64,000 nt of DNA from Myxococcales bacterium (GTDB lineage Bacteria > Myxococcota_A > Bradymonadia > UBA7976 > UBA1532): NCBI GenBank assembly GCA_020633465.1, contig JACKDN010000010.1, forward strand, positions 1 to 64,000, in the 5' to 3' direction. Position 1 is the stretch's first letter; each line of letters opens with the position of its first letter. Made by a program: the position numbers and the translations under genes. This document shows positions 18,401 through 26,014 of the stretch, piece by piece. Below the pieces are notes generated by a model, which was not told where the DNA came from, searched no databases, and was given only the letters and a program-made list of their open reading frames with translations.

Positions 18401-18833
18401 GACGCTGAACCTGAAGGTCGACGGCATCTCGACCAGCACCGACGGCGGGCAGAAGCGGCCCGGGCTGCGCGGGGTCGCGAAGCCCTACGTGAAGATCTTC
18501 GCCGCGGCCACCGCCGGCATCGACTTCTTCGTGGGCAAGGCCGGCCTCAAGCTGAACATCGACCCCATCGTCGAGGTGAGCTTCCCGATCACCGCCGGCC
18601 TGCATTGGACCATCCGCTGGGACAGCGGCCGCAACAGCCTGACCTGGGAGCTCGTGCCCAGCATCAAGATCGAGAACGTCATCGATCTGTTCGGCGGCAA
18701 CGTGGTGGCCTTCGTCGAGTCGCGCGTGGGCTTCAACGGCGAGGTCGAGCTGTACAAGTGGGATCCCTACGAGGTCTTCCAGCGCACGCTGTACTACGTG
18801 AGCTGGACGATCAACGGCAGCAAGGGGCTGTGA
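15477..18833 (+). CDS. Large lipoprotein of unknown function
   Basis: 1118 residues. Signal peptide with lipobox CAAGC then an acidic stretch. I do not recognise a family. The N-terminal third is acidic and contains an FCVVDRIEAHH segment. The middle has many paired Cys and aromatic residues, with WNAFGTSECHDW, WNYYYACNGG and a Gly-rich HGGGGGHIC. The C-terminal 250 residues are rich in alternating hydrophobic strands (LGLTLNLKVDG, GLKLNIDPIVEVSFPI, WELVPSIKIENVI) that could build a beta-barrel or large sheet. The start follows GGGGAGGGGG and lies 37 nt after the HEAT/vitellogenin-like gene, so the two likely work together at the envelope. Confidence 0.75.
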   Translation: MRPLDGRAARWSRLILACAVACAAGCEGDDDGEAASGPHVYDLDTDQHPDLDDRYRAIVDGFAVTELLLAPYHDRPAYLNHPIELTVRVEVEAEPFQTELWVGLHDGAGDFCVVDRIEAHHVQEAFDLAINANRSLARHDAEREAALATSFAACEAGGACERENETCLPFVLPTAPDELAYRCSTPTAAGYMEALQVAPPPTLTPADLTGQVATEIILGDQVVIPADCAHLVGKQGLQVWLTFDPAGETRSADEEGDAPEAAPAEGDLPGPGDGFDDGDLTPVDPEAERAAEAARVFGLRMELEADFGYALAPDPGVDAELTDARPASAVVVLDPDADRPDDLSAEVDFRVDGALDGGTMARPGVTFDFTLQPVGPMKPGCAQLDPPPVDGPAAPLLAMAQVRMGDAADAEIHTTFVSEPAVELDGLGIPHARVFGLKLDDATRDSVINGEWACWDSFEVVACLHPDFTETAEVGEGDDCQRFGVLFERVTPSRHREDVSDQFDDLQAEAMDQSADEAASFGGCSEQLVREYSDLRKKQREAEEAGRFSRYFVQDPMEQLKQRLRARAMYGNGIQNFNGGRVGRCDQRISWTGWSIGVQRRVADWAVGCMQRWLDAGRPGGDPWNAFGTSECHDWPQFLKDDVPELRGGGCNGGAWHDTQFGLRRVIDEVAEVMRDPAGRTEHNWNYYYACNGGALPTALCSERRTNLEWAVFQSHLDGDHFSNWGTLLGGSGAGRLSHLINTPHGGGGGHICRQAVITSAMRFSVDGRGRLTYDTNPWNRAAALRELVIPKLCEAQDYERQANAKLQQILNQCHYVSKPFDDRYAAAGRFVPQLYHTLSQSTAGLRATFEGGFLNDYFVHKPSGKFRLTAGPQIRVYLDGEANNEMTKDFALHDILRAYAVGAFYSDVVNSYFGAAFHVLTHDLWKIEFRLQDDYELPAPPPLTKEKEKCKYFFKPPVPARLMVCASLGGELGLTLNLKVDGISTSTDGGQKRPGLRGVAKPYVKIFAAATAGIDFFVGKAGLKLNIDPIVEVSFPITAGLHWTIRWDSGRNSLTWELVPSIKIENVIDLFGGNVVAFVESRVGFNGEVELYKWDPYEVFQRTLYYVSWTINGSKGL

Positions 18834-18911
18834 TCCTCGACGGGTGTGATGCAGATTCGCAGCGTGCCCGACCGCACGTTTCACCGTGTTGGACGGGCTA
18901 TCAGCTTTCAG

Positions 18912-20627
18912 ATGCTATGTGGGCCCCTGCGCCCGCTGGGGTAAACCTGAGGTTACAGACCAGGAGGACCCCATGAGCGCAGAGACCCAAGTCGCCATCT
19001 ACCACACGCCCATGCTGTTCGTCGCGCTGGAGCTGGCGAGCAAGAGCTGGAAGGTCGCAACGTCGGCGGGAGCCGCCCAGCGCGCCCGAGTGGTGAGCGT
19101 GGATCCGTACGCCCTCGGGCAGCTCGAGGAGGAGCTCGCCAAGGCGCGGCGACGCTTCGGGCTGCCGCCCGCGTGTGAGGTGAAGGCGGTGATGGAGGCC
19201 GGGCGCGACGGCTTCGCCGTGCACCGCTGGCTGGCGGACGCCGGGATCGAGTCGATCGTGATCGATCCGGCGAGCGTCGAGGTGAGCCGCCACCAGCGCC
19301 GCGCGAAGACGGATCGGCTCGACGCGGAGAAGCTGGTGGCGAACCTCGTGCGCCACCACCTGCTGGGCGAGCAGTGCTGGCGCGTGTGCCGGGTGCCGAG
19401 CGAAGAGGAGGAGGATCGGCGGCACCTCATGCGCGAGCGGGAGAAGCTGGTGAAGGAGCAGACGCGTCACGTCAACGCCCTCAGGGGCCTGCTGACGACG
19501 CAGGGCATCAACTCGGTGAGCTTGGCGGGCAGCCAGGACCTCGCGACGGTGCTCGAGGCAGTGCGGGATCCGCGCGGCCGCCCCGTGATGCCGGGGAAGC
19601 GGGCCCAGATCCTGCGCGAGTGGGATCGCCTGCAGCTGGTCCGGAGGCAGCTGCGCGACGTGGAGCTGCAGATGAACCGGGCGGTGGCGGCGGCGCCGGA
19701 CGAGTCGCTGCCCGAGGCCTACGAGAAGGCGGCGCGGATCGCGCAGAGCAAGGGGATCGGGGCGGTGACCGCGCTGACCCTGGCGCTCGAGCTGTTCGGC
19801 TGGCGCGAGTTCCGGAACCGGCGCGAGGTCGGCTCGGTGGCTGGCTTGGTGCCGACGCCCTACAACACGGGCGAGAGCGCGCGTGAGCAGGGGATCAGCA
19901 AGGCCGGCAACGCGCGCGTGCGCCGGGTGATGATCGAAGCGGCGTGGTCGTGGCTGCGCTATCAGCCCGAGTCTGCGCTGAGCAAGTGGTTCAACGCGAA
20001 GTTCGCCGCGGGTAAACGCAAGAAGGGGATCGTGGCGTTGGCCCGGAAGCTCCTGATCGCGTTCTGGCGCGTCGCTGAGACGGGCGTGTACCCCGAGGGC
20101 ACCGTCCTGAAGTCCACCCGTCAGGCGAAGGGAGCCTGAGCACCTGATGGGGCGACCGGATCCGATTCGTCGGTTGGTGGGAACAGCTCGTGCTGACCGC
20201 GGGTGCCGTCGAGCACCGGTCTTTCAGATTGAGCGTTCCCCCAATCGGCACCCCTCGCGCCGTGAGCGCATCGAGCACCAGGTGTACCGGTTCGACCGGG
20301 CACGGATAGGAGTCAGTCGCGGAGCCTGGGGCCCCGCACTCCAATGGTGCCGGCCAGCCGGACGGAGCGGATCCATGGTCGCGACCCACCACTGCTCGGG
20401 ACGCCCGCCCCTGATCGGGGGCCTGTGGACAGTGCCGGGCTGTGGACAGCCTGGCGCCTGCCCACAGCCCTTGGACAACCGCCCGGGGGGCGGTTGCCCA
20501 CACTGCCCACAGGCGCGTCGGATCGGACGACGAACACGACGGTATTTACTTATTGATTCTGGGATCTTGAAGAAATCGACACAAACCCCAACGGAGGCCT
20601 TGACGGACGTGGGCCCCATAGGAGCGG
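18912..20627 (+). mobile_element. IS110-family (IS1111-like) insertion sequence
   Basis: The transposase gene sits between two copies of an 11-bp direct repeat, TCAGCTTTCAG, at 18901-18911 and 20628-20638; this repeat is the end motif of the local dispersed hairpin element. Near-terminal sequences CTATGTGGGCCCC (18915-18927) and the inverse of GTGGGCCCCATAG (20609-20621) form an imperfect subterminal inverted repeat, as in the IS1111 branch. The long non-coding part is downstream of the transposase (489 bp), also as in that branch. Exact ends are inferred and could shift by several bases. Confidence 0.7.
18973..20139 (+). CDS. IS110-family transposase (DEDD recombinase)
   Basis: 388 residues. 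The N-terminal RuvC-like DEDD domain begins LFVALELASKSWKVA. The C-terminal Transposase_20 part has GIGAVTALTLALELFGW, RREVGSVAGLVPTPY and GISKAGNARVRRVMIEAAW, the catalytic-Ser region of the family. These enzymes are guided by a structured bridge RNA encoded in the element. Start ATG at 18973 has AGGAGG upstream. The gene is full length with no frameshift, so the element may be active. Confidence 0.93.
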   Translation: MSAETQVAIYHTPMLFVALELASKSWKVATSAGAAQRARVVSVDPYALGQLEEELAKARRRFGLPPACEVKAVMEAGRDGFAVHRWLADAGIESIVIDPASVEVSRHQRRAKTDRLDAEKLVANLVRHHLLGEQCWRVCRVPSEEEEDRRHLMREREKLVKEQTRHVNALRGLLTTQGINSVSLAGSQDLATVLEAVRDPRGRPVMPGKRAQILREWDRLQLVRRQLRDVELQMNRAVAAAPDESLPEAYEKAARIAQSKGIGAVTALTLALELFGWREFRNRREVGSVAGLVPTPYNTGESAREQGISKAGNARVRRVMIEAAWSWLRYQPESALSKWFNAKFAAGKRKKGIVALARKLLIAFWRVAETGVYPEGTVLKSTRQAKGA

Positions 20628-20628
20628 T
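20140..20628 (+). ncRNA. Candidate bridge-RNA region of the IS110/IS1111 element
   Basis: 489 bp without a credible gene between the transposase stop and the right end. In IS1111-type elements the bridge RNA is encoded on this side. It contains a perfect 9-bp hairpin CAACCGCCC/GGGCGGTTG (20476-20484 with 20488-20496, loop GGG) nested inside a wider inverted pair around GCGCCTG and CAGGCGC, and several TGTGGACA/TGCCCACA motifs. An AT-rich patch follows at about 20540-20590. The boundaries of any RNA cannot be set from sequence alone. Confidence 0.45.
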
Positions 20629-20744
20629 CAGCTTTCAGCTCCGTCGCGACGGGTGTACCTTGTGGGCGGAGTCCAAACGTCTCGAGCTTGCCGGCCCGCC
20701 GCGAGCCCAGCGCGGCGAACGGGCCCGGCTGAGAGCTGAGAGCT
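20629..20744 (-). repeat. Dispersed repeat, copy B, between the two insertion sequences
   Basis: About 116 bp whose reverse complement matches copies A and C, including CAGCCGGGCCCGTTCGCCG and CGGCAAGCTCGAG. Its ends are inverted copies of (G)TCAGCTNTCAGCT. The IS110-type element abuts its left end and the IS1182-type element abuts its right end. Confidence 0.7.
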
Positions 20745-23001
20745 GACTCTGGCGAAGAAACCCCCCAATAGGGCTAGCCCGGGGCGCCGACATGTGATCT
20801 AAGGTGGGTATGTACCGACCGACTGATCCGCAGAGCGACCTCTTCGCGGCCGGCTTCCAGCTGCATCCATCGGCGCAGAGGATGCTCGACCGCGAATGGG
20901 CCGGGAAGTTTCGTACACATATCTTCCCGCTGCTGCTCCGCGAAGAGGAGCGGCTGGCGGTGCTGTACGACCCTGGGAACGGCCGACCAAACTGGAGCGC
21001 GGCCCGGATGATGGGCCTTTGCGTCATCCAGTCGTGGTTCAGGCTGACGGACCGAGAGCTGGAGAGGACGCTCTCCTTCGACATCAGGGTGCAGCACGCA
21101 CTCGACCTGCGCGTCGAGGAGGCCTACCTGAGCCGACGGTCGCTGTCGGACTTTCGGCTTCGCTTGGTGACGGTGGATCCGAAGATGGAGATCTTCAGGG
21201 CGCTGTTCGACGCGGTCGCGAAGGAGGCCATCGAGCAGTTGGGACTGGACGTGAGCCGGCAGCGGCTGGACTCGACGCACGTGATGTCCAACATCCGCAG
21301 CCGTGGCCGAGCAGACCTGTTCGCGCGCGCCCTGCGCCGCTTCGTGTCGCAGTTGCAGAAGGAGCACCCTGAGGGGGCCGGCCGCCTGCCCAAGGTGGTC
21401 GCGCAGTGGTACGCCGACGATGGAGAGAAGTCCTGGTTCGGGAAGGGTGGCGCGAAGACGGCGCTCACCAAGCTGGCGCAGTGGGCTGTGGACTTGGGCT
21501 TCATGTTCTCGACGGATGCGGTCGTTCGAGAGTGGGAGTCCTACTTTCTGGTGACCCGGCTGGTGGCCGAGTTCTGCGTGTTCGAGAAGGCAGAAGAAGC
21601 GCCGGCCCTGGAGGGGGACGAGAAGGTCCAGGCGGCGATGCCGGACCAGGCAGCGGCGCCGAAGACCGGCGCGACGCCTGCTCCGGCCGCGTGCCCCACG
21701 GGCGCCGAGCGCAGTGGTGAGGCGGACAGCGGAACGGCGGGTGGGTTGGCGTCCGGGACGCAGGGCGCTGGCGCTGCGGCCGAAACGGCGGGCGGGCCTG
21801 CCGCCGCGGGCGCCGAGGCCGAGTTGGACAACGGCCAGCGCTCCCGAGGAGGTCGAGGGGGTCCGGCCCAGCCGGAAGGCGCTGCTCCGAAGCCGGCCGA
21901 CGCCAATGGGGCTGAGGGAGAGGTCAACGCGGCGAGTTCCGCGCACCCGGCACCATGCGAGGATGGACACGAGCGAGCCGGTGACCCGCCAGCGGCATCC
22001 GCCGCGCCGAACCCGAGCCCCCAGGTCGACGAGGTGCTGCGGCGCGGACGACGCGGCGGCAATTCTCTGCAGTCCGTGAGTGATCCAGACGCGGGCTACG
22101 GCAATAAGGGCGCCGGCTACAGCGCGCACATCACCGAGACCTGCGGGAACGAGGGCGCCCCCGAGATCATCACCGACTTCGAGCTACGTAGCGCCGCCGA
22201 CAACGACTGGGGCAAGAGCACAGCAGTGCTCGAGCGACTCGTCGAGCGCGATCTGGCGCCTCGAACGATGTTCGCCGATGCGGGCTATCCGACGCCTCAG
22301 TCCTTGATCGATGCCGCCCGGCTCGGCGTCGACCTTCATGCGCCCGTTGGCCGAAAGGGCGGTGACGAGCGCTTCGGGCTCGAAGCCTTCGTGCTCGCTG
22401 AGGACGGCACGGTCGCCGCCTGCCCGGAAGGCCACGTACCGCTACGTCACGCCACCCGCAGGGAGCCGGGCTGCAAAGAGCCCGAACTTCACGCCTACTT
22501 CGACGGCGACACGTGCCGCGGCTGCCCGAGGTTCGAGTCGTGCCCTGCCACAGGACGCGCGACGGGGCAGATCCACGTGCGAGTCGAAGAGCGCATCGTC
22601 GCCCGGGACATGGCCATCGAGCGACAGCGCAGCTCCAAGTGGTGGCTGACATACGCCATCCGCTCCGGAGTCGAGGCGACCATGAGCGAACTCAAGCGCG
22701 CCCACGGCCTTGGTCGACTCCGTGTCCGCACAGGTGTCCGTGTGGCCATGCGTCTGGCCCTCATTCTGACCAGCTGCAACATCAAACGTTGGCTGAACGG
22801 ACTGCCCGAGCCCGAGGCCACCGCCTGAGGGCCCGGCCGGCCCCACCGGGCTCTCCGAGAGCCCCAGAAAGCATCTGAGGAGACCTTGGAACCCCCCTAG
22901 ACGACCCGACAACCAAAGTGGCGATTCGACTGGCCGACTCCCCAAAGGGGGGTCGGCAGCCAGGGCCGCTCATGCGTTGGGCGGGTTTCCTCGCCAGAGT
23001 C
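20745..23001 (+). mobile_element. IS1182-family insertion sequence
   Basis: About 2.26 kb bounded by 22-bp terminal inverted repeats that match at 20 of 22 positions: left 20745-20766 begins GACTCTGGCGAAGAAACCC, right 22980-23001 reads GACTCTGGCGAGGAAACCC on the minus strand. AGCT occurs directly outside both ends (20741-20744 and 23002-23005) and could be a 4-bp target duplication. Removing the element and one AGCT joins the flanks into a 16-bp palindrome with a 6-nt loop. It carries one transposase. Two strong hairpins follow the transposase, GGCTCT-CCG-AGAGCC at 22849-22863 and an 11-bp stem at 22933-22957. Confidence 0.85.
20810..22828 (+). CDS. IS1182-family DDE transposase with low-complexity insert
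   Basis: 672 residues from ATG 20810 (an in-frame GTG at 20804 is possible; AAGG at 20801-20804 fits the ATG). The N-terminal DUF772-type region has FRTHIFPLLLREEERL and LRVEEAYLSRRSLSDFR. First catalytic Asp in RLDSTHVMSN, second in MFADAGYPTPQSL, and the Glu in SGVEATMSELKRAHGLGR. A C-terminal zinc-like cluster with CRGCPRFESCP is present. Between the first and second Asp lies an unusual stretch of about 155 residues (bases about 21590-22060), rich in Ala, Gly, Pro and Glu and looking disordered. It keeps the frame, so the gene is not obviously dead. Confidence 0.92.
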   Translation: MYRPTDPQSDLFAAGFQLHPSAQRMLDREWAGKFRTHIFPLLLREEERLAVLYDPGNGRPNWSAARMMGLCVIQSWFRLTDRELERTLSFDIRVQHALDLRVEEAYLSRRSLSDFRLRLVTVDPKMEIFRALFDAVAKEAIEQLGLDVSRQRLDSTHVMSNIRSRGRADLFARALRRFVSQLQKEHPEGAGRLPKVVAQWYADDGEKSWFGKGGAKTALTKLAQWAVDLGFMFSTDAVVREWESYFLVTRLVAEFCVFEKAEEAPALEGDEKVQAAMPDQAAAPKTGATPAPAACPTGAERSGEADSGTAGGLASGTQGAGAAAETAGGPAAAGAEAELDNGQRSRGGRGGPAQPEGAAPKPADANGAEGEVNAASSAHPAPCEDGHERAGDPPAASAAPNPSPQVDEVLRRGRRGGNSLQSVSDPDAGYGNKGAGYSAHITETCGNEGAPEIITDFELRSAADNDWGKSTAVLERLVERDLAPRTMFADAGYPTPQSLIDAARLGVDLHAPVGRKGGDERFGLEAFVLAEDGTVAACPEGHVPLRHATRREPGCKEPELHAYFDGDTCRGCPRFESCPATGRATGQIHVRVEERIVARDMAIERQRSSKWWLTYAIRSGVEATMSELKRAHGLGRLRVRTGVRVAMRLALILTSCNIKRWLNGLPEPEATA

Positions 23002-23131
23002 AGCTTTCAGCTCTCAGCCGGGCTCCGTACGCCGGGCCGAGTTCGGAACCGCTCGGCAAGCTCGAGGCGCTGGGCTGCCGTGCAGAAGTTCCAATCGCCG
23101 CGACCGGGCTGATAGCTGAACGCTGATAGCC
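23002..23131 (+). repeat. Dispersed repeat, copy C, right of the IS1182-type element
   Basis: About 130 bp starting AGCTTTCAGCTCTCAGCCGGG and ending with GCTGATAGCTGAACGCTGATAG, so both ends carry iterated AGCTGAN heptamers in inverse orientation. It matches copy A (1-97) and the reverse of copy B. It forms the right arm of the palindrome into which the IS1182-type element inserted. No gene is seen from 22829 to 23199 apart from this repeat and the right end of the insertion sequence. Confidence 0.75.
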
Positions 23132-23199
23132 CGAGCGCCATTCTGGGGCGTACGGTGGACCACCGGGCTCGAACCACACCCGTCGGCTGGTGCGGCCGC

Positions 23200-23544
23200 T
23201 CAGCCCGGCTCGCCGGGCTCGGTGCAGCCGCAGTGCGCGGCGCAGGTGCGGCCGTCGAGGCTGATGCAGAAGCCGGGATCGCAGCCGGACTCGGCGAAGA
23301 AGGTCTCGGGGTTGTTGCCCACCGGCGCGCAGTGCAGGCCGGCCTCGCTGCGCTGACACAGGGCCGCGCCCTCGGGCAGCACGTCGGCGCTGCACTCGAA
23401 GGCCGGCAGGCGGGTGCCGCCGTCGGGCTCGCACACGCAGGCCAGCGCGGGGGCCTGGGCGAGCGGCGTCGACGACGCCTCGCCGGCGTCGTCCGCCCGG
23501 GCGACACCCATCGAGAACCCCAGCACCAGCAAGACGCGCAGCAT
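23200..23544 (-). CDS. Small secreted Cys-rich protein
   Basis: 114 residues. N-terminal signal peptide MLRVLLVLGFSMGVARA with a standard cleavage site after ARA. The mature part has ten Cys with motifs ACVCEPDGG, FECSADVLPEG, CDPGFC and CAAHCGC, suggesting a small disulfide-stabilised domain like those in the larger lipoproteins nearby. I do not recognise the family. Start ATG at 23544 has only a weak ribosome site, and the in-frame upstream start at 23580 would precede the signal peptide by 12 residues. Confidence 0.6.
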   Translation of the reverse strand: MLRVLLVLGFSMGVARADDAGEASSTPLAQAPALACVCEPDGGTRLPAFECSADVLPEGAALCQRSEAGLHCAPVGNNPETFFAESGCDPGFCISLDGRTCAAHCGCTEPGEPG

Positions 23545-23682
23545 GACTTCAAGGTCGGGACGACCCTCGGGTCGGCTCAAGCCGGGGTGCCGACCGACCC
23601 GCGCGCCCGCATGTAGGCAACGCTTCCGCGACTTCGGTTGCTTCGACGCTGCGACAGGGGGCTGCCCGTGAGGCGCGGGCGC

Positions 23683-25965
23683 CTACTCGCCGCCGCCCGA
23701 GACCTCACCCGGCGAGTCTTCGACCGGCCCGTCCTCGTCCCCGGGCTCGGCCCCCTTGCCCTTCTCGATGCGCAGCAGCACGAACTTCAGGTTGTGCCCG
23801 AACACCGTCTCGTACTGCCCCTTCAGGTGCTTGGGCAGCGTCGGCTCGAGCTCGCTCTTCACCCGGCTCTTCTCGGTGAACAGGTAGAAGGGCTTGTCGT
23901 TGCCCCACTGCTTCAAGAAGGGCTCGAGGTACTTGGTCTCGATGGTGGGGATGACCGTGTTCGCCGAGTAGAACGCCTCGCCGCGCCAGTTGGTGCGGAA
24001 GGCCACGATGGGCTCGACGCAGCGCTCGCGCGGGAACATCTCGGGCTTGCTGGGGATGCGGTTCACCTGCAGCAGCATGTGCCGCTCGTACTCGGCCTGC
24101 TCGTCGGGCCCGAACTTGGTGCAGTGGGCGTAGTACGCGTCCCACATGCCCTTCTGGCTCCAGTGCACCGACACCTCGGGCAGGTAGGTCTGCAGGCACC
24201 ACCACCCACACCACACGCCCGCGATGCCCAGCACCGCCGCGCCGTAGTTGCGCTTCCAGTCGCGGAAGAAGGCCATCAGCAGGAAGCCGACCAGGCCCAG
24301 CAGCGTCATCCAGCCGAGCCCGTTGGCCAGCATCTGCAGCCACTCGTTGTCGGCCACCGCCTGCGCCAACGCGTCACCCTGCAGCTTCTCGAGCGCGCCC
24401 GCGCCGGTGAACTGCGGCCACTCGCGGTCGTACTTGTAGGTGAACAGGTTCACCAGGTTCTGGCTGCCCTGGCCGTAGGCCGCGGGCATGCGGAACAGAT
24501 CCTGCCCCACCCACAGCACGATGCCCGCGCCGGCGCCCAGGAAGATGCCCAGGTTGCGGCCGCGCCGCTCGAGGACGTCCTCGAGGAAGATGGCGCAGAG
24601 GATGGCCAGCGGCGGGATGACCGGGAAGATGTAGTGGTGGAACTTGGTCGACGACTTCGTGAACAGGAAGAAGCCGAAGATGGCCCACAGGAAGACCAGC
24701 AGCTCGAACTTCTGCGCGCGCGTGTAGCCCTCGGCGCTCTTGCGCAGGCCGCCCAGCGAGCGCGCGATGGCGCCGGGCAAGAGGCCGATCCAGGGGAACA
24801 GCCCGTAGCCGATCCAGCGGAAGAAATACTCGAAGGCGCCATCGTCGATGCTGTGCACGCCCGAGGTCAGCCGCTTGATGTGGTCGTGGATGATGAAGCG
24901 GTCGTACCAGGCCGGGTGATGCCCACCCAGCATGGCCACCACCCACGGGTGGCCGCACATGAACACCACGAGCAGGCCGGTGGGCACGTCGACCCAGCTG
25001 AGCACCTTCCACTCGCCGGTGACGATCAGGTAGCCCAGGATGGCGCCGCCCATCGGGGCGAGCCCCAGCCAGCCCTTCGCGGGGATGGTGAGGCCGCAGC
25101 AGATGTAGAACAGGTAGATGTACAGCATGCGGCGGCGGCGCTGCCGCGCGACGCGCCAGCCGGCCCAGACGCCCAGGGGCAACAGCGCCGCCACGACGGC
25201 GATGCCCTTGCCGCGCCCGACGGTGAAGACCTCGGACAGCCACCACTGCAGGTTGAACGGGAAGCCCCGCTCGCCCGGGTAGGGCCGCACCACGTCCGGG
25301 CTGCGGTCCATCGGCAGGATGGTCCAGAGCTGGGCCGCCACCACGAGCAGGAAGAAGCCCAGCGTCGCCCAGTACAACAGCGGACTGGCGTCCTCGTCCT
25401 CGTCGACGCGGAACAGCCCCACGGCCAGCGCCATCATGCCGGCCGTCATGATCGACACCATCGGACCGTCGGTGACGGCCTGGCGCCCCAGCATCGCCAC
25501 GAAGGGGCTGGACGCGGTCAGCCCCGCGGCGATGACCCCCGCCCGGCGGTTGTAGAACCTGGATACGGCCAGGTAGATGGCCAAGAGCGCCATCACCATC
25601 GCCAGCGGGAAGAAGAAGCGGACGCCCAGCTCGGTGAAGCCGAACAGGTTCATGCCCGCCGACATCATCCACATGATCAGCGGCGGCTTGCTGTAGAAGC
25701 CCTCGCGCTCGCGCTTGGCGCCGGCGGGATCCCAGGGGCTGCCCCACCACGGGTCGATGTAGTTGTCGTACTCGACCATGTTGCGGGCGACCTCACCGTA
25801 GTGGGTCTCCCAGGGGTCGTAGAGGCCGTAGCTGCCCAGGCCGGGCAGGTAGAAGGCCAGCAACAGGGCGGCCATCACGAGGAAGGGCCAGCGGTCTTCG
25901 GCCAGACGACGCGGAGACGTCTGCCAGAACGCCCCGCGCGTCCCCGTCGAGTCCTGCTGCGCCAA
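23683..25965 (-). CDS. Membrane glycosyltransferase, ArnT/PMT (GT-C) type
   Basis: 760 residues, GT-C fold. First transmembrane helix at about 28-46, followed by the family motif YDPWETHYGEVARNM with catalytic DPWE-type acidic residues in the first periplasmic loop, then FYSKPPLIMWM. About 11-12 transmembrane segments follow, plus a soluble C-terminal domain (about 590-740). It should transfer a sugar from a polyprenyl-phosphate donor to lipid or protein on the periplasmic face. Start is a TTG at 25965, supported by GGGAGG 5 nt upstream. C-terminal tail is acidic and Gly-rich. Confidence 0.88.
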   Translation of the reverse strand: MAQQDSTGTRGAFWQTSPRRLAEDRWPFLVMAALLLAFYLPGLGSYGLYDPWETHYGEVARNMVEYDNYIDPWWGSPWDPAGAKREREGFYSKPPLIMWMMSAGMNLFGFTELGVRFFFPLAMVMALLAIYLAVSRFYNRRAGVIAAGLTASSPFVAMLGRQAVTDGPMVSIMTAGMMALAVGLFRVDEDEDASPLLYWATLGFFLLVVAAQLWTILPMDRSPDVVRPYPGERGFPFNLQWWLSEVFTVGRGKGIAVVAALLPLGVWAGWRVARQRRRRMLYIYLFYICCGLTIPAKGWLGLAPMGGAILGYLIVTGEWKVLSWVDVPTGLLVVFMCGHPWVVAMLGGHHPAWYDRFIIHDHIKRLTSGVHSIDDGAFEYFFRWIGYGLFPWIGLLPGAIARSLGGLRKSAEGYTRAQKFELLVFLWAIFGFFLFTKSSTKFHHYIFPVIPPLAILCAIFLEDVLERRGRNLGIFLGAGAGIVLWVGQDLFRMPAAYGQGSQNLVNLFTYKYDREWPQFTGAGALEKLQGDALAQAVADNEWLQMLANGLGWMTLLGLVGFLLMAFFRDWKRNYGAAVLGIAGVWCGWWCLQTYLPEVSVHWSQKGMWDAYYAHCTKFGPDEQAEYERHMLLQVNRIPSKPEMFPRERCVEPIVAFRTNWRGEAFYSANTVIPTIETKYLEPFLKQWGNDKPFYLFTEKSRVKSELEPTLPKHLKGQYETVFGHNLKFVLLRIEKGKGAEPGDEDGPVEDSPGEVSGGGE

Positions 25966-26014
25966 GTCGCCTCCCGCCGAACCCGGCGGTTTTAGTCCCA
26001 GCCCGGGCGGGCTG

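Noticed and set aside
15243..18884. Minus-strand open frame of 1213 codons opposite the large lipoprotein
   Set aside because: Antisense shadow caused by GC-biased third positions; the plus strand has a lipoprotein signal, ribosome site and normal composition.
20400..20530. DnaA boxes in the IS110 downstream region (TGTGGACA motifs)
   Set aside because: They differ from the strict box and fit better as part of a structured RNA or inverted repeats of the element.
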